DNA from: an uncultured bacterium
GTDB lineage: Bacteria; Muiribacteriota; Ozemobacteria; Ozemobacterales; Ozemobacteraceae
Assembly (NCBI GenBank): GCA_946407375.1
Contig: CAMJNS010000011.1
Span: 1-41,770 of the forward strand
Reading direction: 5' to 3'
DNA length: 41,770 nucleotides
Part shown: piece by piece, positions 8,620 through 17,679 of the stretch
How the letters are laid out: the number at the start of each line of letters is the position of its first letter
Numbering within the stretch: the first letter of the stretch is position 1
Notes under the pieces: generated by a model
Told to the model about the DNA's origin: nothing
Database searches by the model: none
What the model saw: only the letters and a program-made list of their open reading frames with translations
Translations under genes and position numbers: made by a program

Positions 8620-11211
8620 TCAGGGCTGGTTATTTTGCTCTTTTGCCTGTTCAAAAGCATACTTAGAAAAATTATCAGAAAAAGCAACAGCATAGCGCTT
8701 TGGTTCAAACTTGCCTATTTTTCTCAATGAAGCAAATGGAGTTACAGTGCATACTGTGTTATCATAGAAGATATGCGCATCAAGAAAATTCCCTCTTACG
8801 AAATTATTACACACTAGATTTCCATAAAGATTAAGTTTTGAAGAAGTGCAAATAGGTGCATTATTTGAAAAACAAGCAGCTGTTACATTACTTGTATTAA
8901 ATTTTATATGACAAGTTCTAGCAACAATACCTAAAGTGCTATCAGAATCAGCTCTTGTAATATCTTTATTAATTTCTATTATTCCTTTATTACAAACTAT
9001 CAAACCATAACCTTTATATTTTATAGCTGTATCTAACACGAGACCACCCTTCTTTATATAGTAAACGCCATTTAATTTTATAGAACCATCAGTATCTTTT
9101 AATCCACCTTTTGAAATATCAAGACCTAAATCTTTTGCAAAATCTTTTCCTGTTTCATAAAACTTTGTAGCTTTTTTGGCATATTGTAAAGCATCATAAC
9201 AATTAGCAGGCGAATATTTAAAATCACTATTCGAATTCCAAATACCATTAGGGTCATAACCTTTAAAAGTTTGCATTCCAAAAGTTGAAGGATCATAACC
9301 ATTGTTAACATCTGTTCCAGAATTATCAAAGGGGTAAACTACTTGATTAGAAGAATTGCTTTTTGAATATGTCGATAATGGTTCATAATCTACATATATT
9401 TCTGTCTTATCTTTGAAAAGCCAAGACAAATTAACGTCTACCATAAGTCTTAAACGACTATATTCAGAATCTATTGGTCCTTCTACTAAAAGACCTAGAG
9501 GATATTCCATGTGACAAAAACCTAAAAGTAATGTAGGAACTGATAAAATTTCGAAACCACTCTGTTTGAAAATTTTAAGCATATTCTTTATACCCCTAAG
9601 CCCAGGATTGTAACTATGCTTATACTTTTCAAAAAGCAAAGGCAGTTCTATTTCGTGATAACGCTGTTTTGGAGTATCATCCCACATGAAAGAAACCCTT
9701 GTATTAAATTTATTTACAGTAAAAGATTCATTAAATGGTGTAAAAAACTTTTTAAGTTCATTATATTCAGGTTTATCAAGAATTCCTAAAAAGCTTTTAA
9801 TTTTTGTAACTTTTTTATCTGTAGTATCATAATTGGTATTTATTCTAATCATACCAGGAATTCTAGTTCCATTCTTTATCTCGTTATAATCAATTTTGTT
9901 TTCCGAAGATATAGGTAAATTATGAATAATAAATTCTCCAGCTGGGGGAGTTGCATTGTATTTTGCAAAAGAATTTTTATTTAAATCGAAAGGTTCTCCT
10001 AATTGATGGATACTTTCACCATTTATAGAATAAATATCTTTTTGTTCGGATACTTTTGTAGAATTAGCAACAAAAAAGGTATATTCAGGAGCCATTGGTT
10101 GAACATCACTTACTTTAAAAGGAATCTCAGTCACAAGATTTTTTTCTAAAGTAGTATTTTCAGTCTTTTTATATTTTACATTTGTTGTTATACGTAATAT
10201 AGCACCTTTTTCAATAAATAAAGGATCGTTATTCAAATCCGTACTATCTATATTAAAATTATTTAAATAATTCTGATATTTACCATTTATAGTTGCTTTT
10301 CTTTCTTTAATGTTATCAACATAATTAGAAAAATTATAATCAGGAGTTCCTTTTGTATATCCATTCGCTAAGCCTTGCAAGGTTTTAGGGTTAACTTTTG
10401 GGAAGAAATTAGCCTCATCCATTTTCTTTTGAACATCAAAGTCATCAAGAGTTTTTGTTTTAGATACTTTTTTCCCTAAAACTCTTTTCCAAATTTGTGC
10501 TCTCATATGTAAAAGCGTAGATTCTTCTCTTTCTCTATCAACTTTTAAAGTTACATGTAGTATCCCAGCCTTAGTTGAATATTCTTCATAAGTAGGATCA
10601 CCGGAAGGAAACTTAAATCTTAATTCCCAAGTATTATCACTCCAATCAGAAGAAGGAGTTTCAGAACAAGAACTACTATCGTCATCTAAAAATTTCGCAG
10701 ATTTACCTTCTGCAGGCAAATGTTCTTTATCTATATTAGGAACTTTGTAATCAAGATTATAAGGAGTAAAGTATTCTGCATTGGCTAATTCACAAATAGA
10801 AGAAATTTCTACTTTACCTTCCCAACCTATTTCTGAAATCATCGGGTCTAAAAATTGTTTATAATCAAAAACATCTTCAATTTTAACTGGTTTAGCATTA
10901 GATATATCTAATTTAAAATTATCTCCGGAACCATTAGCTTTTAAGGGTGATCTTAACAAATAATATATAGGTTCAATATATTGAATATTTTGTGCTGTTA
11001 GATTTTCTTCATGAACGTTAGCATTATTTTTAATAACCTTAATAAACAAATCTGTTGTTGATTCAGCTAATGCTTCAGCTTTTTTCTCATCACTCATTAA
11101 ACTTGAAATGCCTTTTTTTTCACGGCTAGAAGAAATAAAAGCAAAGGCTAACACAGCAAGAACAGTAACACAACCAATAACTGCTATAATTGCAGAACCT
11201 TTCTTTTTCAT
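8620..11211 (-). CDS. Large GspK/PilX-like minor pilin-like protein (module 3)
   Basis: This 863-residue paralogue begins MKKKG, SAIIAVIGCVTVLAVLAFAF, SSSREKKGISSLMSDEKK, almost identical to module 1. Position +5 is Ala. The region near residues 215-260 differs from the other copies, being shorter and basic (RKRVLGKKVSKTK). Conserved blocks are IPFKVSDVQPMAPEYTFFV near 372, CHMEYPLGLLVEG, YSPANCYDALQY near 665, STLGIVAR, LYGNLVCNNF and the C-terminal FKFEPKRYAVAF-type strand. It ends EQAKEQNNQP. No prepilin follows in this module; the next gene downstream is the convergent GspJ-like gene. The ATG overlaps the upstream stop by 4 bp. Function is inferred as for module 1. Confidence 0.8.
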   Translation of the reverse strand: MKKKGSAIIAVIGCVTVLAVLAFAFISSSREKKGISSLMSDEKKAEALAESTTDLFIKVIKNNANVHEENLTAQNIQYIEPIYYLLRSPLKANGSGDNFKLDISNAKPVKIEDVFDYKQFLDPMISEIGWEGKVEISSICELANAEYFTPYNLDYKVPNIDKEHLPAEGKSAKFLDDDSSSCSETPSSDWSDNTWELRFKFPSGDPTYEEYSTKAGILHVTLKVDREREESTLLHMRAQIWKRVLGKKVSKTKTLDDFDVQKKMDEANFFPKVNPKTLQGLANGYTKGTPDYNFSNYVDNIKERKATINGKYQNYLNNFNIDSTDLNNDPLFIEKGAILRITTNVKYKKTENTTLEKNLVTEIPFKVSDVQPMAPEYTFFVANSTKVSEQKDIYSINGESIHQLGEPFDLNKNSFAKYNATPPAGEFIIHNLPISSENKIDYNEIKNGTRIPGMIRINTNYDTTDKKVTKIKSFLGILDKPEYNELKKFFTPFNESFTVNKFNTRVSFMWDDTPKQRYHEIELPLLFEKYKHSYNPGLRGIKNMLKIFKQSGFEILSVPTLLLGFCHMEYPLGLLVEGPIDSEYSRLRLMVDVNLSWLFKDKTEIYVDYEPLSTYSKSNSSNQVVYPFDNSGTDVNNGYDPSTFGMQTFKGYDPNGIWNSNSDFKYSPANCYDALQYAKKATKFYETGKDFAKDLGLDISKGGLKDTDGSIKLNGVYYIKKGGLVLDTAIKYKGYGLIVCNKGIIEINKDITRADSDSTLGIVARTCHIKFNTSNVTAACFSNNAPICTSSKLNLYGNLVCNNFVRGNFLDAHIFYDNTVCTVTPFASLRKIGKFEPKRYAVAFSDNFSKYAFEQAKEQNNQP

Positions 11212-12062
11212 TCTATTAGCTCCTTATATAAATCAGAATAATATTTTATATCATGATCAACAGATTGCTCTATCTCTGTTCTAGTTTCTGCATCTACTTC
11301 AAAACCACTTTCTTCTATTTCTCTCATTTTTAATTGAACACAGATGTCATAATATTTTTTATCATTTCTTGCTTTTAAAGTATTTTCAACTTTATCTACC
11401 CACTCCATTGCATCTTCATCTTTTTCTATTCCTAATACTTCTAAATCATCTTTCATTATTAAATTAGCTCTCATTCGTGCTGCAATAAAATACAAATCAA
11501 TATCTTTCTTTTCCATTGCAACATCCATTAACTTAGAGCAAGCAAAATATTTTGAAACAGGTGTAGCATTATTATCTTTAAGAATTTCATTAAAACTAAG
11601 TATAGCTGTATCAAAATCTTTTTGCTCAATAGCATTCATTCCTTTAAGGAAAGAAGGATTAGATCTTAATTTCATCTGTTCAAAAGCAGTTTTTGAATTA
11701 TCAGATTCTTTTAGTTTTTTTTCAAACCATTCTTTTTTTAACTGATTTATTTTCTCAATATCTTTTTCGAGACTCTTTGCCATTTCAGCTTTCTCTTCCT
11801 CAGTAAGTAAAGCTGGAGGAGTACCGGAACTTTCATCAGAATAACTAGAAGATCCTGATGATCTTATTGGAGAAGAATATGAATTTTCGGATTTATAATC
11901 TTTTATTTCTTCATCTTCATTATTTATAAAATTCTGCTTAGGTACAACAACTACTTTTTTGTCTTCTTTTTTCCCACAACCTTTTGAGCAGGCAATAATC
12001 ATTGTCATCAAAAGACAACAACAACAAACAGCTATAATAATTATTTTTTTATTGTCATCCAA
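11208..12062 (-). CDS. Membrane-anchored/lipoprotein TPR-like protein (module 3)
   Basis: The protein has 284 residues with start TTG at 12060-12062, preceded by AGGAA seven bases upstream; the nearby ATG is out of frame. MDDNKK is followed by a hydrophobic segment ending MIIACSKGC. IIAC fits the lipobox consensus better than the paralogues do, so this copy may be lipidated. A Ser-rich linker (SSPIRSSGSSSYSDESS) leads to PPALLTEEEK. The TPR-like pair begins NPSFLKGMNAIEQKDFDTA and continues to YFIAARMRANL. The C-terminus is YKELIE, with TGA overlapping the next ATG. It is one of four paralogous first-genes; role unknown. Confidence 0.8.
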   Translation of the reverse strand: MDDNKKIIIIAVCCCCLLMTMIIACSKGCGKKEDKKVVVVPKQNFINNEDEEIKDYKSENSYSSPIRSSGSSSYSDESSGTPPALLTEEEKAEMAKSLEKDIEKINQLKKEWFEKKLKESDNSKTAFEQMKLRSNPSFLKGMNAIEQKDFDTAILSFNEILKDNNATPVSKYFACSKLMDVAMEKKDIDLYFIAARMRANLIMKDDLEVLGIEKDEDAMEWVDKVENTLKARNDKKYYDICVQLKMREIEESGFEVDAETRTEIEQSVDHDIKYYSDLYKELIE

Positions 12063-12095
12063 TATTTGGTTCCTGAAAATATGATAATTCGTTAA

Positions 12096-12124
12096 ATTTT
12101 ACCATATTAGAAGCAAATAGACAA
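12096..12124 (-). promoter_or_regulatory. Promoter of module 3
   Basis: Minus strand TTGTCT, 17-bp spacer ending TATGG, TAAAAT: the same extended -10 pattern as modules 1, 2 and 4, about 35 bp upstream of the TTG start. Confidence 0.6.
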
Positions 12125-12170
12125 GGGAACCAAATAACTCTAGATGTGCAAATACGACATATTATGATAA

Positions 12171-14786
12171 TTAATTAGTAGTTTCTTTTGGCTTTTCAAA
12201 AGTATATTTAGACCAATTGTCTGCAAAAGTTACCGCATAACGCTTAGGTTCAAACTTACCAATTTTTCTTAAAGATGCAAAAGGTGTAACATTACAAATT
12301 GTATTGTCATAGTAAATATGTACATTCTTAGAGAAATAACTTCTTTCAAAATTATTACAAACCAAATTTCCGTATATTTCTAGCTTATTTGATTCACTAA
12401 AAGGAGCAAAATTTGAAAAACAGGCTGCCATAACTTTATTTGTATTGAAATTAATTTGCCCTGTTCTAGCAATAATTCCTAGAGTACTTGTGTCGTCAAC
12501 TCTTGTAATATCACTATTTATATTTATTTCGCCTTTTTTGCAAACAATTAATCCGTTACCTTTATATTTTAAAGGTTGTTTAAATTCTAATTTATCATCA
12601 CCTTCAAGTTTTATATAATAAACACCTTTTAACAGAACATGATCCCCTTCTTTTAATCCGCCTTTATCTACTGGCAAATCTAAATCTTTCTTGAATTCAT
12701 CTGCTGTATCATAGTATCTAGTAGCCTTTTTAGCATATTGCAATGTATCATAACAATTCGCCGGGCAATACTTGGGGTCTGTATTTGATCTCCATTTTTG
12801 ATTAATTTGATACCCAACAAAATCTTGTCCTTGTCCCTTATCTTGCATTCCATATAAAGCAGGATTATAAGCCGAGCGATTATATTTTTCATCTTCTCCG
12901 AAAGGATAAATATTCTGAGTTGTAGGAGCACCTTTAGAATATGTAGAGATAGGTTCATACACATAAGATATTTTTGTTTTGTCATGTACCTCTAAATCAA
13001 TCATATCCACACTAGCGTCTGGTTTACAGCTAATTACTGTTCTGCTATAAATAGTATCTATAGGTCCTTCTGGTCGAATTCCTAACGGATATTCCATATG
13101 AGCAATTCCAAATAGTAGTGTAGGAACTGAGATTATTTCGTTTCCACCCTGACTTAATACACTTACAACATTTTTTAAACCTGTAATGGTATCTTTCTTT
13201 TTAGTTTCATAAAGTAATGGAAACTCTAATTCATGATAGCGTTGTTTTGTTGTACTATTCCAGCAAAATGAAACTCTTGTATTAAATTTATTATCAGTAA
13301 AATCTTCATTAAAAGGTGTACAAAATTTATTTGCTTCCGTAGACTCAGGCATATCTTTTAAACCTAAAAAACTTCTTACTTTTGTTACCTCATCATTCAC
13401 ATATGAACCACCATACTCAGAATTAATTCTTATCATTCCAGCAACACGATTACCTTCATGAAGTGATTGATAATTAATTTTACCTTCTTCAAAAGGAACA
13501 TTATGAACTATAAATGAACCAGAAGTTGGGTCATCTGTATTGTTTAAATCAAAAGGTTCTCCTAATTGATGAGTTAAATCAGGATCTTTATCTTTTGCAA
13601 CTAATTCAGTATTAGCAAGGAAAAAGCTATACTCTGGCGCAATTGCTTGTACATCACTAACTTTAAAAGGTATTTCTGTAACAAGACTTTTCTCTAGATT
13701 CTTATCTTTGTTTTTAACATTAGTTGTTATTCTTAAAATGCCACCTTTTTCAATGTAATAACATTTGTTTCCAAAATCAGTGTCATCAAAATTGAAATTA
13801 TTGCAATAATTAGAATAATTCCCAGATAATTCTTTTTTACGATTAGTTATATTAGTTACATAATTTGAAAAATCATAATCTATATTATTTCCACCTATAG
13901 AATAACCATTTTTCAAACCTTGCAAAGTCTTTGGGGAAATATTTGGGAAAAAATCAACTTTATTCATTTTATCTTGAATATTAATGTCCGCAATATGAAA
14001 TTCTCCAAAAAGACTTCTAGTATCACAAATAATACTAAGATTTAATGATTCTGGTCCTGTGGATTGTTTGCGACGGATTATCAAGTCTATCGTTTTATCT
14101 TTAGATATCCAGCCCAAAGGAGGACCATCGTCTAATTGAACAGTTACATCAAAACTCTTTTTTTCTTCTAATGGTTTACCTTCAGGAAACTTTAGTCTTA
14201 GCTCCCAATTACTTGGAACCCAGCTAAAGTTAGTTTCGCTGCAATTGCTGGTATCGTCATCAAGAAATTTTGCAGATTTTCCCTCTGCAGTTAAATGTTG
14301 TTGATTTATTGTTGTAATTTTATAAGATTCTTCAACAGGAGTAAAATATTCTGCATTGACCAGCTCACAACGAGAGGTAATCTCAACTTTTCCATCCCAG
14401 TTAATTTCTTTTATTGAAGATTCTAGTATTTGTTGAAAATCAAAAACATCTTCAATCTTTTCTACTGGTTTTGCGTTAGAAACATCTAATTTAAAATTAT
14501 CACCTGAACCACTAGCCATTAATGGAGCTCGGAGTAAATAATATATGGCTTCTATATATTTACTATTTGGTTCTGTTGAATCTTTATGAATATTAGCATT
14601 CTTTTTAATATATTTAATAATATAATCAGTAGCTGATTCTGCTAAAGCTTCTGCCTTTTTTTCATCACTCATTAGTTTTGAAATACCTTTTTTTTCTCTA
14701 CTAGAGTTAATAAAAGCAAATGCGATTATAACAAGGACAGTAATAGAGCCTAAAACTGTTAAAATTGCAGAACCTTTCCTTTTCAT
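12171..14786 (-). CDS. Large GspK/PilX-like minor pilin-like protein (module 4)
   Basis: This 871-residue paralogue begins MKRKG, SAILTVLGSITVLVIIAFAF, NSSREKKGISKLMSDEKK. Position +5 is Thr, so again no Glu. Conserved blocks are IPFKVSDVQAIAPEYSFFL near residue 379, AHMEYPLGIRPEG, YCPANCYDTLQYAKKATRYY near 674, GNGLIVCKKG, STLGIIAR, YGNLVCNNFER, and a C-terminal FADNWSKYTFEK. The variable region near 215-270 differs in sequence from module 3, while the N-terminus and C-terminal third are highly alike, the pattern of a diversifying paralogue family. It overlaps the upstream gene by 4 bp and no prepilin follows. Confidence 0.8.
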   Translation of the reverse strand: MKRKGSAILTVLGSITVLVIIAFAFINSSREKKGISKLMSDEKKAEALAESATDYIIKYIKKNANIHKDSTEPNSKYIEAIYYLLRAPLMASGSGDNFKLDVSNAKPVEKIEDVFDFQQILESSIKEINWDGKVEITSRCELVNAEYFTPVEESYKITTINQQHLTAEGKSAKFLDDDTSNCSETNFSWVPSNWELRLKFPEGKPLEEKKSFDVTVQLDDGPPLGWISKDKTIDLIIRRKQSTGPESLNLSIICDTRSLFGEFHIADINIQDKMNKVDFFPNISPKTLQGLKNGYSIGGNNIDYDFSNYVTNITNRKKELSGNYSNYCNNFNFDDTDFGNKCYYIEKGGILRITTNVKNKDKNLEKSLVTEIPFKVSDVQAIAPEYSFFLANTELVAKDKDPDLTHQLGEPFDLNNTDDPTSGSFIVHNVPFEEGKINYQSLHEGNRVAGMIRINSEYGGSYVNDEVTKVRSFLGLKDMPESTEANKFCTPFNEDFTDNKFNTRVSFCWNSTTKQRYHELEFPLLYETKKKDTITGLKNVVSVLSQGGNEIISVPTLLFGIAHMEYPLGIRPEGPIDTIYSRTVISCKPDASVDMIDLEVHDKTKISYVYEPISTYSKGAPTTQNIYPFGEDEKYNRSAYNPALYGMQDKGQGQDFVGYQINQKWRSNTDPKYCPANCYDTLQYAKKATRYYDTADEFKKDLDLPVDKGGLKEGDHVLLKGVYYIKLEGDDKLEFKQPLKYKGNGLIVCKKGEININSDITRVDDTSTLGIIARTGQINFNTNKVMAACFSNFAPFSESNKLEIYGNLVCNNFERSYFSKNVHIYYDNTICNVTPFASLRKIGKFEPKRYAVTFADNWSKYTFEKPKETTN

Positions 14787-15622
14787 TTTATCAGCTCCTT
14801 ATAAACACTAGAATAATACTCTATATCTTCCTTAACTCTCTTTCTTGCCAGTTCTTCATCCTCTTTTCTTATGTTTATTTTGTCATAACCTTTAAGTTTG
14901 TTTTTAACGCAAATATCAAAGTATTTAGGATCTTTAATTGCTTTTAAAGAATTCTCAACCACATCTAATTCTTCCATTACATCATTTGTTTTTTCTATAT
15001 CAATAATAGATAAATCTTCTTTTGCGATTAAACTAGCTCTTGTTCGAGCTGCTAAGAAAAATAATTCAAAATTACTTGTCTCTCTAGCAATTTCCATTAA
15101 ATTCCAACTCGCATAATATTTCGCTAAAGGTGTAGCTTCTTTGTCTTTTAAAACTTCAGAAAAACCTATCATGGCTTCTTTATAGTTCTGATTTTTAAAA
15201 GCTTTCATACCTTTAAAAAATGAAGGATGATTACGTATTTTTAATTGCTCTCGAGCTTCTAAAGAAAGATTTGGGTCATTTAAAATATCTTCTATGTGTT
15301 CTTTTTTTAATTGTGCTATTTTTTCTTTGCGCTCTTTTATTCTTTTAGAACGTCTTTGCAATTCTTCTTCTGTATATAAAGCTGGTTGTCCTGCAGATTC
15401 ACCAGAATCATAGCTTCGACCATATGATGAACTACCAGAAAACTTTGAACTAGTTTTTGTTTCTTTCTCTTTTTTTTCATCAATTCGTTTAAATTTTTGC
15501 TCAGGAACAACAACTACTTTATTTTCTTCGGTTTTATCACAACCTTTAGAGCAAGCAAAAAGTAAGGTTATCAAAAGACAACCAGCACAAACCACTATTA
15601 TAGTAGTATTTTTGCTTTCCAA
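14783..15622 (-). CDS. Membrane-anchored TPR-like protein (module 4)
   Basis: I place the start at TTG 15620-15622 (about 279 residues, MESKNTTIIVV). This matches the MDNNNTIIAV start of module 1 and has GGGAG nine bases upstream. An upstream in-frame TTG at 15643 would add seven residues (MTWENIC) and run into the RBS. The hydrophobic anchor ends LLFACSKGC, followed by a Ser/Gly-rich linker, QPALYTEEEL, then NHPSFFKGMKAFKNQNYKEA as the TPR-like pair and LFFLAARTRASL. It ends YKELIK with TGA overlapping the next ATG. Role unknown; probably works with the K-like partner. Confidence 0.8.
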   Translation of the reverse strand: MESKNTTIIVVCAGCLLITLLFACSKGCDKTEENKVVVVPEQKFKRIDEKKEKETKTSSKFSGSSSYGRSYDSGESAGQPALYTEEELQRRSKRIKERKEKIAQLKKEHIEDILNDPNLSLEAREQLKIRNHPSFFKGMKAFKNQNYKEAMIGFSEVLKDKEATPLAKYYASWNLMEIARETSNFELFFLAARTRASLIAKEDLSIIDIEKTNDVMEELDVVENSLKAIKDPKYFDICVKNKLKGYDKINIRKEDEELARKRVKEDIEYYSSVYKELIK

Positions 15623-15655
15623 ACAAATATTCTCCCAGGTCAAATTTACTAATTT

Positions 15656-15685
15656 ATTTTAGCATAGCTAATCATTTTTATACAA
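15656..15685 (-). promoter_or_regulatory. Promoter of module 4
   Basis: Minus strand TTGTAT, 18-bp spacer ending TATGC, TAAAAT; extended -10 as in the other modules. It lies just downstream of the terminator of the glycine-zipper gene, so module 4 is transcribed independently. Confidence 0.6.
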
Positions 15686-15700
15686 TAAATAAAAGACATA

Positions 15701-15730
15701 AAAAAACCTCTGCCGAAGCAGAGGCTTTTT
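15701..15730 (-). terminator. Rho-independent terminator of the glycine-zipper gene
   Basis: CCTCTGC-CGAA-GCAGAGG, a 7-bp GC-rich stem with a four-base loop, followed on the minus strand by a T run. It starts about 20 bp after the stop codon at 15743. Confidence 0.9.
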
Positions 15731-15742
15731 ATTACTTAGAAA

Positions 15743-17503
15743 TTACTGAGCTTTAGCTTTGAGAGATTCGTATTCAGCTTTAGCTTTGTTCATCTGATCA
15801 GCAACTTGGATAGCATCTTGTTGTCTACCCTGGCTGAGCATTTCCTGATAGAGTTTGTAGAGTTCCATATATCTAGCTTCAGCATACTGAACTTCAGAGC
15901 TGTAAGAAGCACCGAGGTTGTTAGCGCTAGCAGAAACTTCAACTTCTGCAACAGGAACTTCAGCAGACATAGCAACTGGAATTTCAGTAGAAGAACCACC
16001 AGCTACAGAACCAATAGAAACTTCGCTAGAAACTACTGAACCCATAGTAGTAGTGCCTACTGGCATACCGATTGAACCATAAGATTCACCTTTGCCACCG
16101 AACCAAGTTTTAAGTTTCTGAGCAATCCAGTTACCAGCATAACCACCAACGATACCGCCGATGATAGTACCAACAGGACCTAAGCAAGAACCAAGAGCAG
16201 CACCTGCAGTAGAACCTATACTCTGACCTACAACGCCAGCCCAGTCAATAGACTTGAGAGCATTCTTGATTGAGAATCTGCCATTCTTGAGGTCGCCAGC
16301 AAGGTAAGAACCTACTGAACTACCGATAACAGAACCAAATGTTGGAGCAAGAGCAGAAAGAACACCACCAACAACTGGAATTGCAGATAAGAATGGAGTG
16401 AAGAATGAACCAGCAGCAGCACCAGTTACAGAACCAACAACGCTACCAGCAAATTCAGCACATACAACAGTCTTAAGAGCTTTCTTAAGGCTTGGCTGTT
16501 CGCCTCTCATGATCTGAGTAGCAACATCTGTAGCAACAGTGATACCAGCAGTCATAAGAATATTCTTTGCACTGAAACCAGATTTAAGGCTGTCTTTTAC
16601 ATTCTGAACGCCCTGTTTAGTCATAGCTTTACCGGCTTCATAACCAGACTTCAAACCAGTAGCAGCTTTGTCTTTCATCTTAGAGAAGAAACCTTGTTTT
16701 TCTCCCTTAGCATCTCCACCTTTACCAGTTACTTCATTAGCTTGAGCAGTTTGTTCGCTTACTTGAGAAGCTTGTGAACTCTGTTCAGAACTCTGAGAAG
16801 ACTGTTGAGAAGTTTCGCCAGACTGAGAAGCTTCAGCAGAGCTTGAACCCTTTTCAGAAGCTACAGTATTGTTTTTCTTGAATAAACCAGTAACTTTATC
16901 TTTAGCGGTCTTTAAAGCACCACCGATTTTACTACCGATTGATTTGAAAACGCCACCAACTTTGCTACCAGCAGTAGAAACTTTTTCACCTACAGCACTA
17001 GCACCACTCTTAACTGTATCAACAGTCTTAGTACCGAAAGCTTGACCGCTTTCTTTACCAGAAGTGAAGCTATTCTTAATATTGCTGCCGTATTCAGCAA
17101 GTTCATTTTTAATCCAGCTACCAGATTTTGCACTAGAAGCGGAAACATCAGCAGCCTGAGCTGTAGCAGTATTAGTCTGAGCAGCTTGAGCAGTTGCAAC
17201 ATTTGTTGCAGCAGTAGTACCAGCAGCTTCAGAACCTAAAGCAAGAGAAGTGTATTGCTTGAGATCAAGAGCAACTGCTTTGCCATCTACATAGCGAACA
17301 TTGTATTGTGCAGTAGTGCCACCATTATTAACAGTTACCCACTGACCAGAGGTTACGTTAGAACCGTTAATATTTAAAGCATTCTGACTAGCAGCAGTAT
17401 TGGTGGTAGTAGCTTTAGCCATAAGAGGAGCTTCACCAACCATGCTTGCAAGAAGAGCTACACACAACATTTTACTAATGAGCTTATTAGTGTTGTTCTT
17501 CAT
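15743..17503 (-). CDS. Secreted glycine-zipper protein, probably abundant
   Basis: The protein has 586 residues. A Sec signal peptide covers about residues 1-31 (cleavage after LMAKA). Then come an Ala/Thr-rich N-terminal part with VTVNNGGTTAQYNVRYVDG, a helical Lys/Gly/Ser region (about 140-215), a Ser/Gln/Glu low-complexity stretch (about 215-262), a long Gly/Ala-zipper region (about 355-470) with repeated GxxxG (GSVVGSVTGAAAG, GPVGTIIGGIVGGYAG) typical of membrane-inserting or oligomerising proteins, and a C-terminal coiled coil (EARYMELYKLYQEML). Codon choice is more uniform and G/C-ending than in the neighbouring pilin modules, hinting at high expression. It is monocistronic, with its own promoter, a leader of about 130 nt and a strong terminator. 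No family recognised; an envelope, pore or matrix protein is possible. Confidence 0.75.
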   Translation of the reverse strand: MKNNTNKLISKMLCVALLASMVGEAPLMAKATTTNTAASQNALNINGSNVTSGQWVTVNNGGTTAQYNVRYVDGKAVALDLKQYTSLALGSEAAGTTAATNVATAQAAQTNTATAQAADVSASSAKSGSWIKNELAEYGSNIKNSFTSGKESGQAFGTKTVDTVKSGASAVGEKVSTAGSKVGGVFKSIGSKIGGALKTAKDKVTGLFKKNNTVASEKGSSSAEASQSGETSQQSSQSSEQSSQASQVSEQTAQANEVTGKGGDAKGEKQGFFSKMKDKAATGLKSGYEAGKAMTKQGVQNVKDSLKSGFSAKNILMTAGITVATDVATQIMRGEQPSLKKALKTVVCAEFAGSVVGSVTGAAAGSFFTPFLSAIPVVGGVLSALAPTFGSVIGSSVGSYLAGDLKNGRFSIKNALKSIDWAGVVGQSIGSTAGAALGSCLGPVGTIIGGIVGGYAGNWIAQKLKTWFGGKGESYGSIGMPVGTTTMGSVVSSEVSIGSVAGGSSTEIPVAMSAEVPVAEVEVSASANNLGASYSSEVQYAEARYMELYKLYQEMLSQGRQQDAIQVADQMNKAKAEYESLKAKAQ

Positions 17504-17531
17504 AAAAAAATGACTCCTGTTTAAATGATTT

Positions 17532-17583
17532 ACCCGAAAAAAAACATCCGATAAACCCGAATCACAGGCACAGACCTACCCGA
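17532..17583 (-). repeat. Three ACCCGA repeats at 23-bp spacing in the leader
   Basis: The hexamer ACCCGA (plus strand) occurs at 17532, 17555 and 17578, exactly 23 bp apart, with a related ATCCGA at 17545. All lie between the promoter and the start codon of the glycine-zipper gene. They could be protein-binding sites on one DNA face or part of a structured leader RNA. Confidence 0.6.
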
Positions 17584-17638
17584 AAGTGCTTATGAATCTT
17601 TTTATACTTATAGGGTGTACCCTCACCCTTTGATTTTA

Positions 17639-17666
17639 ATTATAACCATAGTTTGAAAAAGCGCAA
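17639..17666 (-). promoter_or_regulatory. Promoter of the glycine-zipper gene
   Basis: Minus strand TTGCGC, 16-bp spacer, TATAAT (perfect -10). The inverted pair AGGGT-GT-ACCCT at 17612-17623 falls in the early leader. Confidence 0.65.
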
Positions 17667-17679
17667 GTAGTTATAAGAA

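Noticed and set aside
8600..8620. Terminator between the convergent prepilin and module 3 genes
   Set aside because: Only 19 bp separate the stops and only a weak AT-rich inverted repeat is present.
17532..17583. Known riboswitch class in the leader of the glycine-zipper gene
   Set aside because: I could not match the leader to a recognised riboswitch core; it shows only spaced ACCCGA repeats.
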